Shown: positions 27,710-36,270 of the stretch, in pieces | Numbering within the stretch: the first letter of the stretch is position 1 | Layout of the letters: every line of letters begins with the position of its first letter | Assembly (NCBI RefSeq): GCF_021129305.1 | Contig: NZ_JAJOMB010000001.1 | Coordinates: 1-64,000 of the forward strand | From: Kineosporia babensis | GTDB taxonomy: Bacteria; Actinomycetota; Actinomycetes; Actinomycetales; Kineosporiaceae | Length of the DNA stretch: 64,000 nt | Direction of reading: 5' to 3' | Program-made: the position numbers and the translations under genes | The notes under the pieces: model-generated | Database searches by the model: none | The model's input: the letters and a program-made list of their open reading frames with translations, nothing else | Told to the model about the DNA's origin: nothing

Positions 27710-27887
27710 CGGCCCTCCCTGTCCCGCCGGCATTCAGCGGCGCTGCTCAGGCACCATCTGCGTGGATGCGCACCGCCGGGCGAGCGCGGTGACTACTGCG
27801 AGCCTAGCGGCTCGATGATGCCTTTGCGTGACCACGCGACCGCGTTCCGCAACGAGTCGCGCTTTCAGGTCGCGCTGTCAGAGAGCC

Positions 27888-28205
27888 TTACCAGCGGCCG
27901 TAGGGCCCGCTGTTGCCGCCGCCGGTGATCGACTTGATCGCCGGGCGCACGTCGGCCAGGTAGACACCGGCGGCCACGAAGGCGATCAGGTTGAACACGT
28001 TGAACGGGTAGCCGACGAAGATCACGCCGATCGCCGTGGCGACACCGAGGATGGCCAGCCAGATCGGCTTGGTCAGCTTGCCCGCCGCGGTGAAGGCGTC
28101 GGTGCGCTGCCGCAACGCGTCGACCAGGGCGAAGGCCATCACGCCGAGAGCCAGGACGCCGATGGTCAGCGACAGCAGGTTCTGAAAACTACCCAGCGCG
28201 CTCAT
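27888..28205 (-). CDS. DUF2516 small membrane protein
   Basis: A 105-residue protein with three hydrophobic helices (LLSLTIGVLALGVMAFALVDAL, IWLAILGVATAIGVIFVGY, VFNLIAFVAAGVYLADV), a pattern matching the DUF2516 family. The last residues are Gly-rich. In mycobacteria a member lies next to hbhA and its HTH gene, as here. No activity is known. The stop at 27888 is followed by 178 bases before rsiG. Confidence 0.85.
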   Translation of the reverse strand: MSALGSFQNLLSLTIGVLALGVMAFALVDALRQRTDAFTAAGKLTKPIWLAILGVATAIGVIFVGYPFNVFNLIAFVAAGVYLADVRPAIKSITGGGNSGPYGRW

Positions 28206-28430
28206 ACGTCTACCTTAGGGCCTCGAGGTTGCCCCCGGTCCCCCCGGAGGATGGTCTGAGATGACAACGATTGGGACGCGAGTAGGTTCCCCTGTCGCCC
28301 TGGCCAGGCACAAGAGGCGGTTCAGGATCAGGGCCACCGGGCGGACGCGGCTTCGCCCGCCCGGCCCAGCTCCTCGTGACCAGCCCCTCGTGACCAGGCG
28401 AACCGGGCAGCCTGATCACGAGCCGGGTCG

Positions 28431-29117
28431 CTACTCGCCGACCTTCTTGGCCGCCGACCGGGCCGCCCGGGTACCGGCCGCGGTGGTCTTGCGGGCGCTG
28501 GTGCGGGTGCCCTTGGCCGCGGTCTTGGTGGCGGCGGCATTCTTGCGGGCCGTAGTAGCGGTCTTGCGGGCCGAGGTACGGGTGCGGGCGACTGCCTGAT
28601 CGGTGGGCTCGCCGGGAACCTGGTTACCCCCGTCGCCGACCTCCACCGCCTTCTGCACGGCTTCCTGGTCGAGCCGGAGCTCCTCTTCGGCGGCCTTGCC
28701 GGCCTCGGCGCGGCCCAGGGAAAGGGTGCCGCGGATCGCCGAGGCAGTGTCGTCGGCGGCCCGGCGGGCGACCGTGACAGCGGCCTTGCCCTTGTTCAGG
28801 GTGTTGCCGGCCTGGCTGACGAAGGCCTGACTGTCGGGCTGGGTGTAGACCCGGTCGAACAGGTCCTTGCCGCGGCGGGCCAGCTCCTCGTAGGCGGCCT
28901 CGGCCTGGCTGCGCAGCGTCTTCGGGTCGAACTCGCCGATCCGCTTCTCCACACCGGCCAGCCGGGCCTCGATGTCGGACTGGAAACGCTGCTGCACCTG
29001 CGAGGCCCCGGCCGCGGCGGCGCGCACCTGCTGCACGGCCAGGTCGGTGGCGCCGACCACCGCGAACAGCGGGGTGGTGGGCAGTGAGGGACGCTTTTCC
29101 TGATCGGTGGTGGTCAT
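28431..29117 (-). CDS. HbhA-like protein with Lys/Ala-rich tail
   Basis: A 228-residue protein. Residues 15-130 form a helical, coiled-coil-like segment (FAVVGATDLAVQQVRAAAAGASQVQQRFQSD begins it), and the last ~55 residues are a cationic tail built of KTA/KTT, RTSARKT and AAK units. This is the layout of mycobacterial heparin-binding hemagglutinin, where the tail binds sulfated sugars and is methylated; membrane-curvature or nucleoid roles are also possible. ATG 29117 follows AGGAGG. The HTH gene upstream and DUF2516 gene downstream repeat the mycobacterial order Rv0474-hbhA-Rv0476. Confidence 0.82.
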   Translation of the reverse strand: MTTTDQEKRPSLPTTPLFAVVGATDLAVQQVRAAAAGASQVQQRFQSDIEARLAGVEKRIGEFDPKTLRSQAEAAYEELARRGKDLFDRVYTQPDSQAFVSQAGNTLNKGKAAVTVARRAADDTASAIRGTLSLGRAEAGKAAEEELRLDQEAVQKAVEVGDGGNQVPGEPTDQAVARTRTSARKTATTARKNAAATKTAAKGTRTSARKTTAAGTRAARSAAKKVGE

Positions 29118-29193
29118 CGTGTCCTCCTGATGCGGGCCGGTTCGTTCGTGCTTCCTGGCGAACCCCCGGCGGCGCTGCCGGACGGCTGGAATG

Positions 29194-29835
29194 TCAGTCG
29201 GTGCTCTGGTCCTCGGTCCGGACCTGGCGTAGCGACGCCGAACGCTGGCCGCCGACCCGCTTACGGGCGTTGCGCCGGGCTGCCCCCGGGCGCCCGGTGC
29301 CGGCCGGGTGCGCATCCACCGACTCGGCCTGCGCCGCCGGTGAAGCCGACGCGGTTGACGACTCGGTGCTGCGCCGGCGGGACTTGAGGCCGTTCTTGGC
29401 CTTGCTCTTGGCGATCAGCGGGACCACGGTGCCCTCCACCGCGGCGGCCACGGCATCGGCCTGGGCCTCGCTGTCCGCGTCGTCGCGGGCGTTCTCGGCG
29501 CGGAAGGTGGAGTAGATGTCGAGCAGGACCCGCTTCTGCCGGGCGGTCAGGCGCACGTCGCTCTGGATCGCCACCTCGACCTCGACCCCGACCGACTCCT
29601 CCAGCAGGCCGGCCCGCTGGAACAGCGCCTCGGCGGAGATCTGCAGGCCCTTGGCGATCTGGGTGAGCACTTCGGCCGAGGGTTTGCGCAGCCCCCGCTC
29701 GATCTGGCTGAGGTAGGGATTGCTCACCCCGGCGACGTTGGCGAGCTGGCGCAGCGACAGCTTCGCGTTCTCGCGCTGCTCCTTGACGTACGCCCCGAGG
29801 TCGGTCACCCGGTCGGGCACTTTGAGGGTTGCCAC
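29194..29835 (-). CDS. XRE-family regulator next to hbhA
   Basis: The start is taken as GTG 29835 (VATLKVPDRVTDLGAYV), giving 213 residues; TTG 29871 is possible. Residues 14-70 are a classic Cro/CI helix-turn-helix (LRQLANVAGVSNPYLSQIERGLRKPS), followed by a helical segment and a C-terminal 80-residue Ser/Arg/Ala-rich tail. The mycobacterial counterpart Rv0474 lies in the same position. It probably regulates itself and the hbhA-like gene 76 bases downstream. A dyad TTGC(N15)GCAA overlaps its presumed promoter. Confidence 0.82.
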   Translation of the reverse strand: MATLKVPDRVTDLGAYVKEQRENAKLSLRQLANVAGVSNPYLSQIERGLRKPSAEVLTQIAKGLQISAEALFQRAGLLEESVGVEVEVAIQSDVRLTARQKRVLLDIYSTFRAENARDDADSEAQADAVAAAVEGTVVPLIAKSKAKNGLKSRRRSTESSTASASPAAQAESVDAHPAGTGRPGAARRNARKRVGGQRSASLRQVRTEDQSTD

Positions 29836-29848
29836 CCGCCCACTGTGC

Positions 29849-29871
29849 TTGCTCCAGTTAGCACTTTGCAA
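29849..29871. promoter_or_regulatory. Candidate operator upstream of the XRE gene
   Basis: TTGC and GCAA half-sites 15 bases apart frame AGTTAGCACT, itself near-palindromic (AGT-n4-ACT). The site ends 14 bases before the chosen GTG start and could be an autoregulatory operator. Confidence 0.4.
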
Positions 29872-29913
29872 GCTGCCGTAGGTCCTGTTCCGGCGAGTTC
29901 CCGATGAGTCAGG

Positions 29914-30732
29914 TCACAGGCCGATGAGTTCCCGGGCCTGGGCCGGGCTCATTGCCGGGCGCTGCAGATGGTTGGCCAGCGCGGCGGCGCGGGCCACCAG
30001 CTCGGCGTTCGCGGTGGCTGGCCGGCGCGGGGCGAAGAACAGGTTGTCCTCCAGGCCGACCCGCACGTGGCCGCCCATCGCCAGGCTGGCGGCGAGGATC
30101 GGCAGATGGCCGCGCCCGATCCCGGTGGCGGACCAGGAGGTGACCGCCTCGGGCAGCGCCTGCACGGCGTTGACCAGGGCCGGGACGGTTGCCGGGAGGC
30201 CGCCGGGCACGCCCAGAACCAGGTCGGCGTGGACCTTTCCGCCGGCGGGCAGGCCGTATTTGTCCAGCAGGCGTTCCAGGGTGGCCACGTGCCCGAGGTC
30301 GAACAGCTCGAACTCCGGCACCACCTTCTCGAACTGGGTGCGGCGGTACAGCTCGGTGATGAACGGCCAGGGGTTGCTGAACACGTCGTCCCCGAAATTG
30401 ACCGTGCCGCAGGTCAGTGAGCAGGAGTCGGGCGCGGCGTCGAGCACCGCCAGCCGGGCGTCCAGCGGATCGTGCACGCTGCCGCCGGTGGACAGCTGCA
30501 CGATCAGCCCGGTGTTCTCCCGCAGCGCGGCAACGGTCTCGCGCAGTCGGCCCAGGTCCAGCGTGGGGCGGTGTTCGTCGTCCCGGATGTGCACATGGAT
30601 CATCGCCGCGCCCGCCGACTCGCAGGCCTTGGCCTCGGCCACCAGTTCGGTCAGGGTGGTCGGCAGCTGTGGCCAGCTCGCCTTGTCGACCTCGGCGCCG
30701 GTGGGAGCGACGGTGATCAGCGTCCGGCTCAT
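29914..30732 (-). CDS. Beta-keto acid cleavage enzyme (BKACE, DUF849)
   Basis: A 272-residue TIM-barrel enzyme. The zinc site is visible as MIHVHIRDD near residues 44-52 and GLEDNLF near 230, and LSTGG and ATGIGRGHLPI are family segments. BKACE enzymes condense a beta-keto acid with acetyl-CoA to give acetoacetate and a new CoA ester; the substrate varies by subgroup and cannot be assigned here. The start is ATG 30732 with GGCGGG upstream. No catabolic partner genes are adjacent. Confidence 0.88.
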   Translation of the reverse strand: MSRTLITVAPTGAEVDKASWPQLPTTLTELVAEAKACESAGAAMIHVHIRDDEHRPTLDLGRLRETVAALRENTGLIVQLSTGGSVHDPLDARLAVLDAAPDSCSLTCGTVNFGDDVFSNPWPFITELYRRTQFEKVVPEFELFDLGHVATLERLLDKYGLPAGGKVHADLVLGVPGGLPATVPALVNAVQALPEAVTSWSATGIGRGHLPILAASLAMGGHVRVGLEDNLFFAPRRPATANAELVARAAALANHLQRPAMSPAQARELIGL

Positions 30733-30799
30733 CCCGCCATCGTGACTGGTGGCCGGAGAATCGGCCACCGACACCCGTCCTCTGCTGGAAAGTTTGCGG

Positions 30800-31909
30800 C
30801 TAACTCTGCGGAAGGCGACGCATTTTGGGGACGTCCGCGGCCGGGCCCGCAGCCGCGTCCACCACGATCTCCTGCGCCGCCTCGACCCCTCCGGCCAGCA
30901 ACTGCACATCCACCGGGGTGGAACGCTTGAGCACGGCCAGAGCGATCGGGCCGAGTTCGTGGTGGCGGGCGGCGGTGGTGACCCGGCCGACCTCACGCGA
31001 GCCGTTCAGCACCGGGGCGCCGGACTCGGGCAGCTCGCTCATCGAGCCGTCCAGGTGCAGCATCACCAGCCGGCGGGGCGGGCGACCGAGGTTGTGCACC
31101 CGGGCGATGGTCTCCTGCCCGCGGTAGCAGCCCTTGTTCAGGTGGACGGCGGTGCGCAGCCAGTCGAGCTCGTGCGGGATGGTGCGGTGGTCGGTCTCGA
31201 ACCCCTGCCGCGGACGCCAGGCGGCCACCCGCAGCGCGTCCACCGCCCAGGTGCCCGCCGCGTCGTCGAACTCGCCCTCGGCCACCCGCTTCTCGAACTC
31301 CGCGCGCGGGATCAGCACCTCGCGCCAGGCCCACCGCGGATGCCCGGCCACCTCGATCTCGGCCGCCGTGTAGAGCGCGCCGCCGCTGGCCACCTCGGGC
31401 CACGGGTCGCGCCAGGCCAGCCCTTCCTCGGCCGAGCCCTCGCGGTCGGCCGGCTCACCGATCACTGCCCACTCGGCGCTCACGTCGGTGACCTCGACCC
31501 GCAGCATGAACTGCATCTTCTTGAGGAACGCAGTCAACTGCGGGGCGCCGCCCGGCTCCAGCGTGATCCAGGTGGCGGTGCCGTCGTCCACCAGGTGCAG
31601 GTCGTGCTCGACGTGCCCGTTCGGGGTGAGCAGCAGCGCCTCGGTGGAGGTGTACGGGGCCAGGCCGGACAGGTGCTGCGTGGTCATCGAGTGCAGCCAG
31701 GTGAGCCGGTCCGGGCCCTCGATCCGGACCACCCCGCGGTTGGACAGGTCGGCCTTGGCGGTACCGGCCTCCAGCCGCCGCTGCTCCGCCACCGGGTTGC
31801 CGAAGTGCCAGGCCAGGCCCTCGTCGATGCCTTCGGCGGGGACCGCGCCCGGGCGCTGCAGCAGGGGGCTGCGGTATTCGCTCATGCTGGTCTGCAGCGG
31901 TTCGCTCAC
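30800..31909 (-). CDS. ygfZ: YgfZ/GcvT-like folate-binding protein
   Basis: A 369-residue protein of the folate-dependent iron-sulfur repair family. The diagnostic motif KGCYRGQE, with its reactive cysteine, lies in HLNKGCYRGQETIARVHNLG; the N-terminal part resembles the GcvT tetrahydrofolate domain (LSNRGVVRIEGPDRLTWLHSM). YgfZ helps maintain certain Fe-S enzymes and tRNA modification. The start is GTG 31909, with GAGGGG 10 bases upstream; this GTG overlaps the stop of the Fur gene (GTGA), so the genes are coupled. Confidence 0.9.
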   Translation of the reverse strand: MSEPLQTSMSEYRSPLLQRPGAVPAEGIDEGLAWHFGNPVAEQRRLEAGTAKADLSNRGVVRIEGPDRLTWLHSMTTQHLSGLAPYTSTEALLLTPNGHVEHDLHLVDDGTATWITLEPGGAPQLTAFLKKMQFMLRVEVTDVSAEWAVIGEPADREGSAEEGLAWRDPWPEVASGGALYTAAEIEVAGHPRWAWREVLIPRAEFEKRVAEGEFDDAAGTWAVDALRVAAWRPRQGFETDHRTIPHELDWLRTAVHLNKGCYRGQETIARVHNLGRPPRRLVMLHLDGSMSELPESGAPVLNGSREVGRVTTAARHHELGPIALAVLKRSTPVDVQLLAGGVEAAQEIVVDAAAGPAADVPKMRRLPQS

Positions 31910-32358
31910 GGTTGTTGTTCCCCTCGGGCCAGGCAGTCGGCGCACCGGCCGTGCAGCGAGAGGTGGGCCAGGTCGGTGTCGAAACCGGACCGGGCGCGCA
32001 CCGCCTCGGCCAGCGGCCGGGCCAGCTCCAGGTCGGCCTCGGTGATCGCTCCGCAGTCCCGGCAGACCAGGTGCAGATGATTGACGTGGTCGGCGACCTG
32101 GTAGGTCGGCGAACCGTGGGTCAGATGGGTGTGGCTGACCACGCCGATCTTCTCCATCAGCTCCAGGGCCCGGTAGACCGTGGAGAGGTTGACCGCGCCG
32201 GCCTCGGAGCCCGACTGCTGGACGAAGTCGCAGACCTGCTCCGGGGTGGCGTGGCCGAGTTCGGTGACCGCCCGGAGCACGGAGCGGCGCTGCGGAGTGG
32301 CCCGTAGGCCACGCTCGCGCAGGGCCGCGTCCAGTGCTTCGGCGCTCACCTGCCCCAT
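31906..32358 (-). CDS. Fur-family metalloregulator
   Basis: A 150-residue repressor. The winged helix covers residues 8-85 (LRATPQRRSVLRAVTELGHATPEQV, NLSTVYRALELMEKIGVV), followed by the histidine-rich metal site region (HLTHGSPTYQVADHVNHLHLVCRDCG). Two CxxC pairs, CRDC and CADC, form the structural zinc site. Whether it senses iron, zinc or peroxide cannot be decided; the neighbours, a heme-binding nitrobindin and a YgfZ Fe-S protein, favour iron or oxidative stress. The start is ATG 32358 or GTG 32349. A long open frame upstream to 33111 is a shadow. Confidence 0.88.
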   Translation of the reverse strand: MGQVSAEALDAALRERGLRATPQRRSVLRAVTELGHATPEQVCDFVQQSGSEAGAVNLSTVYRALELMEKIGVVSHTHLTHGSPTYQVADHVNHLHLVCRDCGAITEADLELARPLAEAVRARSGFDTDLAHLSLHGRCADCLARGEQQP

Positions 32359-32363
32359 CCGGC

Positions 32364-32900
32364 TCAGACCCGCTTGAGCCGGGCCGAGGCGTGCGACTGC
32401 AGCGGGTGCCCCTCGGCGGCCATGTCCAGGGCCCAGAGCAGGTCGGACTCCACCAGGCCGTACAGCCGGGTGGCGGCCGTGTACTCCTTGGCCGTGACCG
32501 TGCGGGCGACCAGGTCGGTCTGCAGGTCGATCCGAGGGCCCTTGGCCCGGCCCAGGTAGATCTCCGAGATGCCGGTCGGGTGCACGATCAGCACCTCGAG
32601 GTCGGTGGAGGGGGTGTTGTCCTCCGGCTCGTCCTCGGCGTCGGCCGGCGGGGGCACCGGGCGCCAGAAGCCGCTCTCGGTGGCCAGCGGCTCGACCTGG
32701 TTGCCCTCGTCGTCCAGCCGCCACATCCGCGAGGTGTAGGTCAGGAAGGGCCGGCCGTCGTGGGAGAACTCGATCTCCTGGCCGAACTGCGCCTCGTCCA
32801 TGGTCGGGTAGCCGATCACGCCCGCACCCTCCCAGCGGCCGATCAGCCAGGCCACAGGGGCGAGCGCGGGGGGCAGGTCGATGTCTAGTTGGAACGCCAC
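32364..32900 (-). CDS. Nitrobindin-like heme protein (FABP/THAP4 type)
   Basis: A 178-residue beta-barrel protein. The family hallmark GxWxGxG is seen as IGRWEGAGVIGYPT near residues 20-33, and a histidine near the C terminus (GHPLQSHASARL) is the expected heme ligand. Nitrobindins bind ferric heme and isomerise peroxynitrite or react with NO. A 15-residue acidic/proline loop (PPADAEDEPEDN) is inserted mid-barrel. The start is GTG 32900, directly after a TACGAT -10 box. It is followed after 5 bases by the Fur gene, then ygfZ, forming an operon. Confidence 0.88.
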   Translation of the reverse strand: MAFQLDIDLPPALAPVAWLIGRWEGAGVIGYPTMDEAQFGQEIEFSHDGRPFLTYTSRMWRLDDEGNQVEPLATESGFWRPVPPPADAEDEPEDNTPSTDLEVLIVHPTGISEIYLGRAKGPRIDLQTDLVARTVTAKEYTAATRLYGLVESDLLWALDMAAEGHPLQSHASARLKRV

Positions 32901-32906
32901 GACACG

Positions 32907-32912
32907 ATCGTA
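32907..32912 (-). promoter_or_regulatory. -10 box of leaderless nitrobindin-fur-ygfZ operon
   Basis: TACGAT on the minus strand is followed by 6 bases and then the GTG start at 32900. No ribosome-binding site is present. Confidence 0.6.
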
Positions 32913-32928
32913 TGCGCTCGCCGGACGG

Positions 32929-32934
32929 TAGCGT
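32929..32934 (+). promoter_or_regulatory. -10 box of leaderless DsrE gene
   Basis: TAGCGT is followed by 7 bases and then ATG 32942, without a ribosome-binding site. It lies only 17 bases from the opposite-facing TACGAT box, so two leaderless promoters share about 40 bp. Confidence 0.6.
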
Positions 32935-32941
32935 CCCGGGC

Positions 32942-33304
32942 ATGGCCGACTCGCTCGTCATCGAGGTCACCGTCGGGGCGGACGCTCCGGAACGCTGCAA
33001 CCAGGCCTTCACCGTGGCGGCCGCCGCCTGCGCCGGTGGGGTGCCGGTCGAGGTGTGGCTGAGCGGTGAGGCCGCCTGGCTGGGTCTGCCCGGGCGGGCC
33101 GGCGAACTCACCCTCGATCACACCACCCCGCTGAGCGAGCTGCTCGAGATCGTGCTGGAGGTGGGCCGGGTCCGGGTGTGCACGCAGGCGGCCACCCGGC
33201 GCGGGATCTCGCTGGACGACCTGATCGAGCCGATCACCATCGGCGGGGCGGCCAGCTACGTGGAGCGGATCCTGCGGGACGGTACCCAGGTCGTCGTGTA
33301 CTGA
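32942..33304 (+). CDS. DsrE-family protein
   Basis: A 120-residue small alpha/beta protein: LVIEVTVGADAPERCNQAF at the start, VEVWLSGEAAWLG, and VRVCTQAATRRGI carrying the conserved cysteine of DsrE/DsrF/TusD-like sulfur-relay proteins. The partner subunits of a Tus or Dsr complex are not present, so it is one of the stand-alone actinobacterial members with unknown function. The start is ATG 32942 behind a -10 box. It is divergent from the nitrobindin operon. Confidence 0.8.
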   Translation: MADSLVIEVTVGADAPERCNQAFTVAAAACAGGVPVEVWLSGEAAWLGLPGRAGELTLDHTTPLSELLEIVLEVGRVRVCTQAATRRGISLDDLIEPITIGGAASYVERILRDGTQVVVY

Positions 33305-33321
33305 GGCCTCAGTAGACGACG

Positions 33322-34074
33322 TCAGCCGATGCCGATGCGCAGGATGGCGTAGGCCGCGGTCCCGGCGGCGGCGACCGGGGCGGCCGCCCGGGCCAGGGTG
33401 GCCGGTTGCAGGCCGGCCGAGGCACCTTCCGCATCCACCAGCCGATCCACCGCGATGCCGACGCCCGAGACCGCGAGCCCGACCGCGGCCGCAGTACCCA
33501 GCGGCACCTCGCCCACCACCACGGCCGCGACCACCGAGGCGACCAGGCCGGCGCCCATCCCCACCCAGGTGAGCATCGAGGCGGCGAGCGGAAGGGTCAG
33601 GACCAGGCGGCCCACCGCGGTCCCGGCCGCTGCCACCACCACCGCAGCCGATCCGGCCTGGGTGTCGCCGACCAGGATCCAGCCGGCCGCCAGCACGGCC
33701 ACGAACTGGCCGGCCAGGGTGCCGGTGACGGACTCGACCAGGTTGTGCCGGCCGTCGCGGCGGAACAGCTCGTGGGCGAAGGTGCTGAGCACTGCCCCGG
33801 CCATCACCCCGGAGAACACCGACAGCGGCTGGTCCACGTCGACCTCGGGCGAGATCGCCACGACGCCGGCCACCAACCCGGTTACTCCGAGTACCAGAAC
33901 GAGTACGGTGGTGCCGGCCCGGTGCGGCAGCCGCAGCAGCTCGCCCCAGCCGATCGCCAGGCCCAGAACCGTCAGGCCGGCAGCGGCCGCGAGCACCGTT
34001 CCTCCGGCGTAACCGGCCACGGCGAGGACGGCGGCGGCCACGAGGGCCAGGCCGGCGGGAAGCGGGGCGGTCAC
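33322..34074 (-). CDS. Integral membrane protein of unknown function
   Basis: About 250 residues with eight or more hydrophobic helices rich in Ala, Val and Gly and very short loops. One loop, FAHELFRRDGRHNLVESVTG, is polar and probably cytoplasmic. No transporter or enzyme motif is recognised. The start is GTG 34074 (VTAPLPAGLAL) after AGGATGCGGGC; the frame upstream to 34170 is poor. It converges on the DsrE gene with a 17-base gap. Confidence 0.65.
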   Translation of the reverse strand: MTAPLPAGLALVAAAVLAVAGYAGGTVLAAAAGLTVLGLAIGWGELLRLPHRAGTTVLVLVLGVTGLVAGVVAISPEVDVDQPLSVFSGVMAGAVLSTFAHELFRRDGRHNLVESVTGTLAGQFVAVLAAGWILVGDTQAGSAAVVVAAAGTAVGRLVLTLPLAASMLTWVGMGAGLVASVVAAVVVGEVPLGTAAAVGLAVSGVGIAVDRLVDAEGASAGLQPATLARAAAPVAAAGTAAYAILRIGIG

Positions 34075-34422
34075 GCCCGCATCCTGACAGATCCCCGGCC
34101 AGAGCCCGCCTCCGAGCGCCTCTTCTGCCCGCCCGAGCAGGGCGAAGATGCCGTGAGAGTCACATCTCACCCCTCTTGGCGGGACCCGGCCGAACCGGAT
34201 TCACTGCAGACACCGCCCGGAAACGTCCCGGTGAGGCCGCGTTCACGTTCGGATTCGGGCGCACGTCGCTGAACTGTGACGTTGCGTGGTGACAAATTCC
34301 GGATGACCCCTGTGACAACAACGCCTCGTCACATACCCTGAGCGGGTTGCACTCCGCAAAGACGCGGCAACACGGGGGCTCGCCACCTGCACGGTCGGTC
34401 GGACGACGCGGAGGTTCAACAG
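34075..34422. promoter_or_regulatory. Control region upstream of glnR
   Basis: No gene is seen. GTGAC or GTCAC occurs at 34276, 34289, 34312 and 34328, with ATGAC at 34303, all within 57 bases. Such clusters suggest binding by an OmpR-type regulator, perhaps GlnR itself or MtrA. Confidence 0.45.
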
Positions 34423-35139
34423 ATGGCATCACTCCTTCTCCTGACGAATGCCCTGGCCCCGTCCGCAGAAGTACTTCCCGCGCTCGGCCTGCTGCCGCAC
34501 CAGATCCGGGTGCTGCCCGCCGAGGCCGCTGTCCTGGTCGACGCGCCCCCCGCCGATGCCGTGATCGTGGACGGCCGCCGTGACCTGGCCGGCGCTCGCT
34601 CGCTGTGCCGCCTCCTGCGCACCACCGGCCTGTCCTCCCCGCTGCTGCTCGTGCTCACCGAGGGCGGGATGGCCGCGGTGGTGGCCGACTGGGGCGCCGA
34701 CGACGTGCTGCTCGACTCCGCCGGCCCGGCCGAGGTCGAGGCCCGGTTGCGGCTGGCTGCCGGTCGCAGTCGCCTGGCCGAGGCGCAGCAGTCCGAGGAG
34801 ACGCCGGAGATCCGGGCCGGCGACCTGATCGTGGACGAGGTCACCTACAGCGCCCGGGTCCGTGGGCGCGCGCTCGACCTCACCTACAAGGAGTTCGAGC
34901 TGCTGAAGTTCCTGGCCCAGCACCCGGGCCGGGTCTTCACCCGCGCCCAGCTGCTGCAGGAGGTCTGGGGCTACGACTACTTCGGCGGTACCCGCACGGT
35001 GGACGTGCACGTGCGGCGGCTACGGGCCAAGCTCGGCCCGGAGCACGACGCGCTGATCGGCACGGTCCGCAACGTCGGTTACCGGTTCGTCCCGCCCGGC
35101 CGCGAGCGGGTCGGGGTCGAGGAGACCGTCGACGCCTGA
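34423..35139 (+). CDS. glnR: GlnR-type nitrogen response regulator
   Basis: A 238-residue OmpR-family regulator with the GlnR signature start [24 protein letters not shown]. The receiver is atypical: only DGRRDL marks the place of the phospho-acceptor, the acidic pocket is absent and [20 protein letters not shown] replaces the usual loop. The winged helix is nearly canonical ([51 protein letters not shown] covers it). GlnR controls ammonium assimilation and often phosphate and carbon genes in actinobacteria. No kinase is adjacent, as expected for this orphan regulator. mshD follows 52 bases later. Confidence 0.9.
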   Translation: MASLLLLTNALAPSAEVLPALGLLPHQIRVLPAEAAVLVDAPPADAVIVDGRRDLAGARSLCRLLRTTGLSSPLLLVLTEGGMAAVVADWGADDVLLDSAGPAEVEARLRLAAGRSRLAEAQQSEETPEIRAGDLIVDEVTYSARVRGRALDLTYKEFELLKFLAQHPGRVFTRAQLLQEVWGYDYFGGTRTVDVHVRRLRAKLGPEHDALIGTVRNVGYRFVPPGRERVGVEETVDA

Positions 35140-35178
35140 GCGGCCTGATCGCCCGGGTGCTGTCTCAGGGCCAGCGCC

Positions 35179-35184
35179 TATGCT
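35179..35184 (+). promoter_or_regulatory. -10 box of leaderless mshD
   Basis: TATGCT is followed by 7 bases and the GTG at 35192, with no ribosome-binding site. The same bases contain an in-frame ATG at 35180 that would otherwise be chosen as the start. Confidence 0.5.
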
Positions 35185-35191
35185 GCGAACG

Positions 35192-36118
35192 GTGACCTCC
35201 CGCGTGAAGATCGACGTCCTCGACCAGCTTTCCGAGACCGACGCCCAGGCGGTGCACGCCGTGCTGGATGCGGCCACCGCCGCCGACGCCGTCGCCCCGG
35301 TCTCCGAGCAGGTGCTGCTGGCGATGGGCGCAGCCGTCCCGGGCGGGCGGCATCTGGTGGTGCGCGAGGAGTCCGGCGCGGTGATCGGGTACGCCCACAC
35401 CGAGGATGCAGAGCCCGAGGAGCAGAGGACGGTTGTCGGCGCCGAAGCGGTGATCGCACCGGAACATCGGGGTCAGGGCATCGGACGCGAACTGCTCGAG
35501 AAGATCACCGAGGGCAGCACGCTGGCCCGGATCTGGTCGCACGGAGACCACCCCGCGGCCCGTGCGCTCGGCGCCCAGCTGGGTTACCGGGTGGTGCGGG
35601 AACTGCTGCAGCTGCGCCGGCCGACCAACGGGCTCGACGGTCTGCCCGACCCGGTCCTGCCCGAGGGCGTGCAGCTGCGCACCTTCCGGCCCGGCGCGGA
35701 CGACGCGGCCTGGCTGCGGGTGAACTCCCGGGCCTTCAGCTGGCACCCGGAGCAGGGCCGGATGACCCAGGCCGACCTGGACGCCCGCAAGGCCGAGCCC
35801 TGGTTCGACCCGGCCGGGTTCTTCCTGGCCGAGGCCGACGGCGAGGTGATCGGCTTCCACTGGACCAAGGTGCATCCCGAAGGGCACGGCGAGGTCTACG
35901 TGGTGGGCGTGGATCCGGACCGGCACGGCGGCGGGCTGGGCACCGCGCTGACCCTGGCCGGGCTGCGGCACCTGGCCGGGCTGGGGCTGCCGGCGGTGAC
36001 GCTGTACGTCGAGGCCGACAACGCGGCGGCGCTGAAGGTTTACCACCGGCTCGGATTCGGGCAGTTCGCCATCGACGTGGTGCACGAGGGCCCCTACCCG
36101 GCGAGCGCCCAGCACTGA
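35192..36118 (+). CDS. mshD: Mycothiol synthase
   Basis: A 308-residue tandem GNAT acetyltransferase that acetylates Cys-GlcN-Ins, the last step of mycothiol synthesis. The first GNAT repeat (about 45-150) has [16 protein letters not shown], the second (about 160-308) has [21 protein letters not shown] and the acetyl-CoA loop; [19 protein letters not shown] closes the fold. I prefer GTG 35192 because a -10 box overlaps ATG 35180. It follows glnR on the same strand and complements mshA at 24-25 kb. Confidence 0.93.
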   Translation: MTSRVKIDVLDQLSETDAQAVHAVLDAATAADAVAPVSEQVLLAMGAAVPGGRHLVVREESGAVIGYAHTEDAEPEEQRTVVGAEAVIAPEHRGQGIGRELLEKITEGSTLARIWSHGDHPAARALGAQLGYRVVRELLQLRRPTNGLDGLPDPVLPEGVQLRTFRPGADDAAWLRVNSRAFSWHPEQGRMTQADLDARKAEPWFDPAGFFLAEADGEVIGFHWTKVHPEGHGEVYVVGVDPDRHGGGLGTALTLAGLRHLAGLGLPAVTLYVEADNAAALKVYHRLGFGQFAIDVVHEGPYPASAQH

Positions 36119-36270
36119 AGTTACCGGCCCGCAACGCCGAATCAAGGCAGGCGGGTGGACTTTCGCTCAGCACCACCGTTTCATCGCACCACCTGACCAG
36201 TACCGGCGGCCGTTCGCCAGCAAACTGGCCGAGACCGGGACACCGAGCGCGAGACCAGGACAGTGAGAGC

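Noticed and set aside
32359-33111. Extended Fur frame upstream of 32358
   Set aside because: It runs through the nitrobindin gene on the same strand in another frame and across the opposite DsrE gene; Fur proteins start near 32358.
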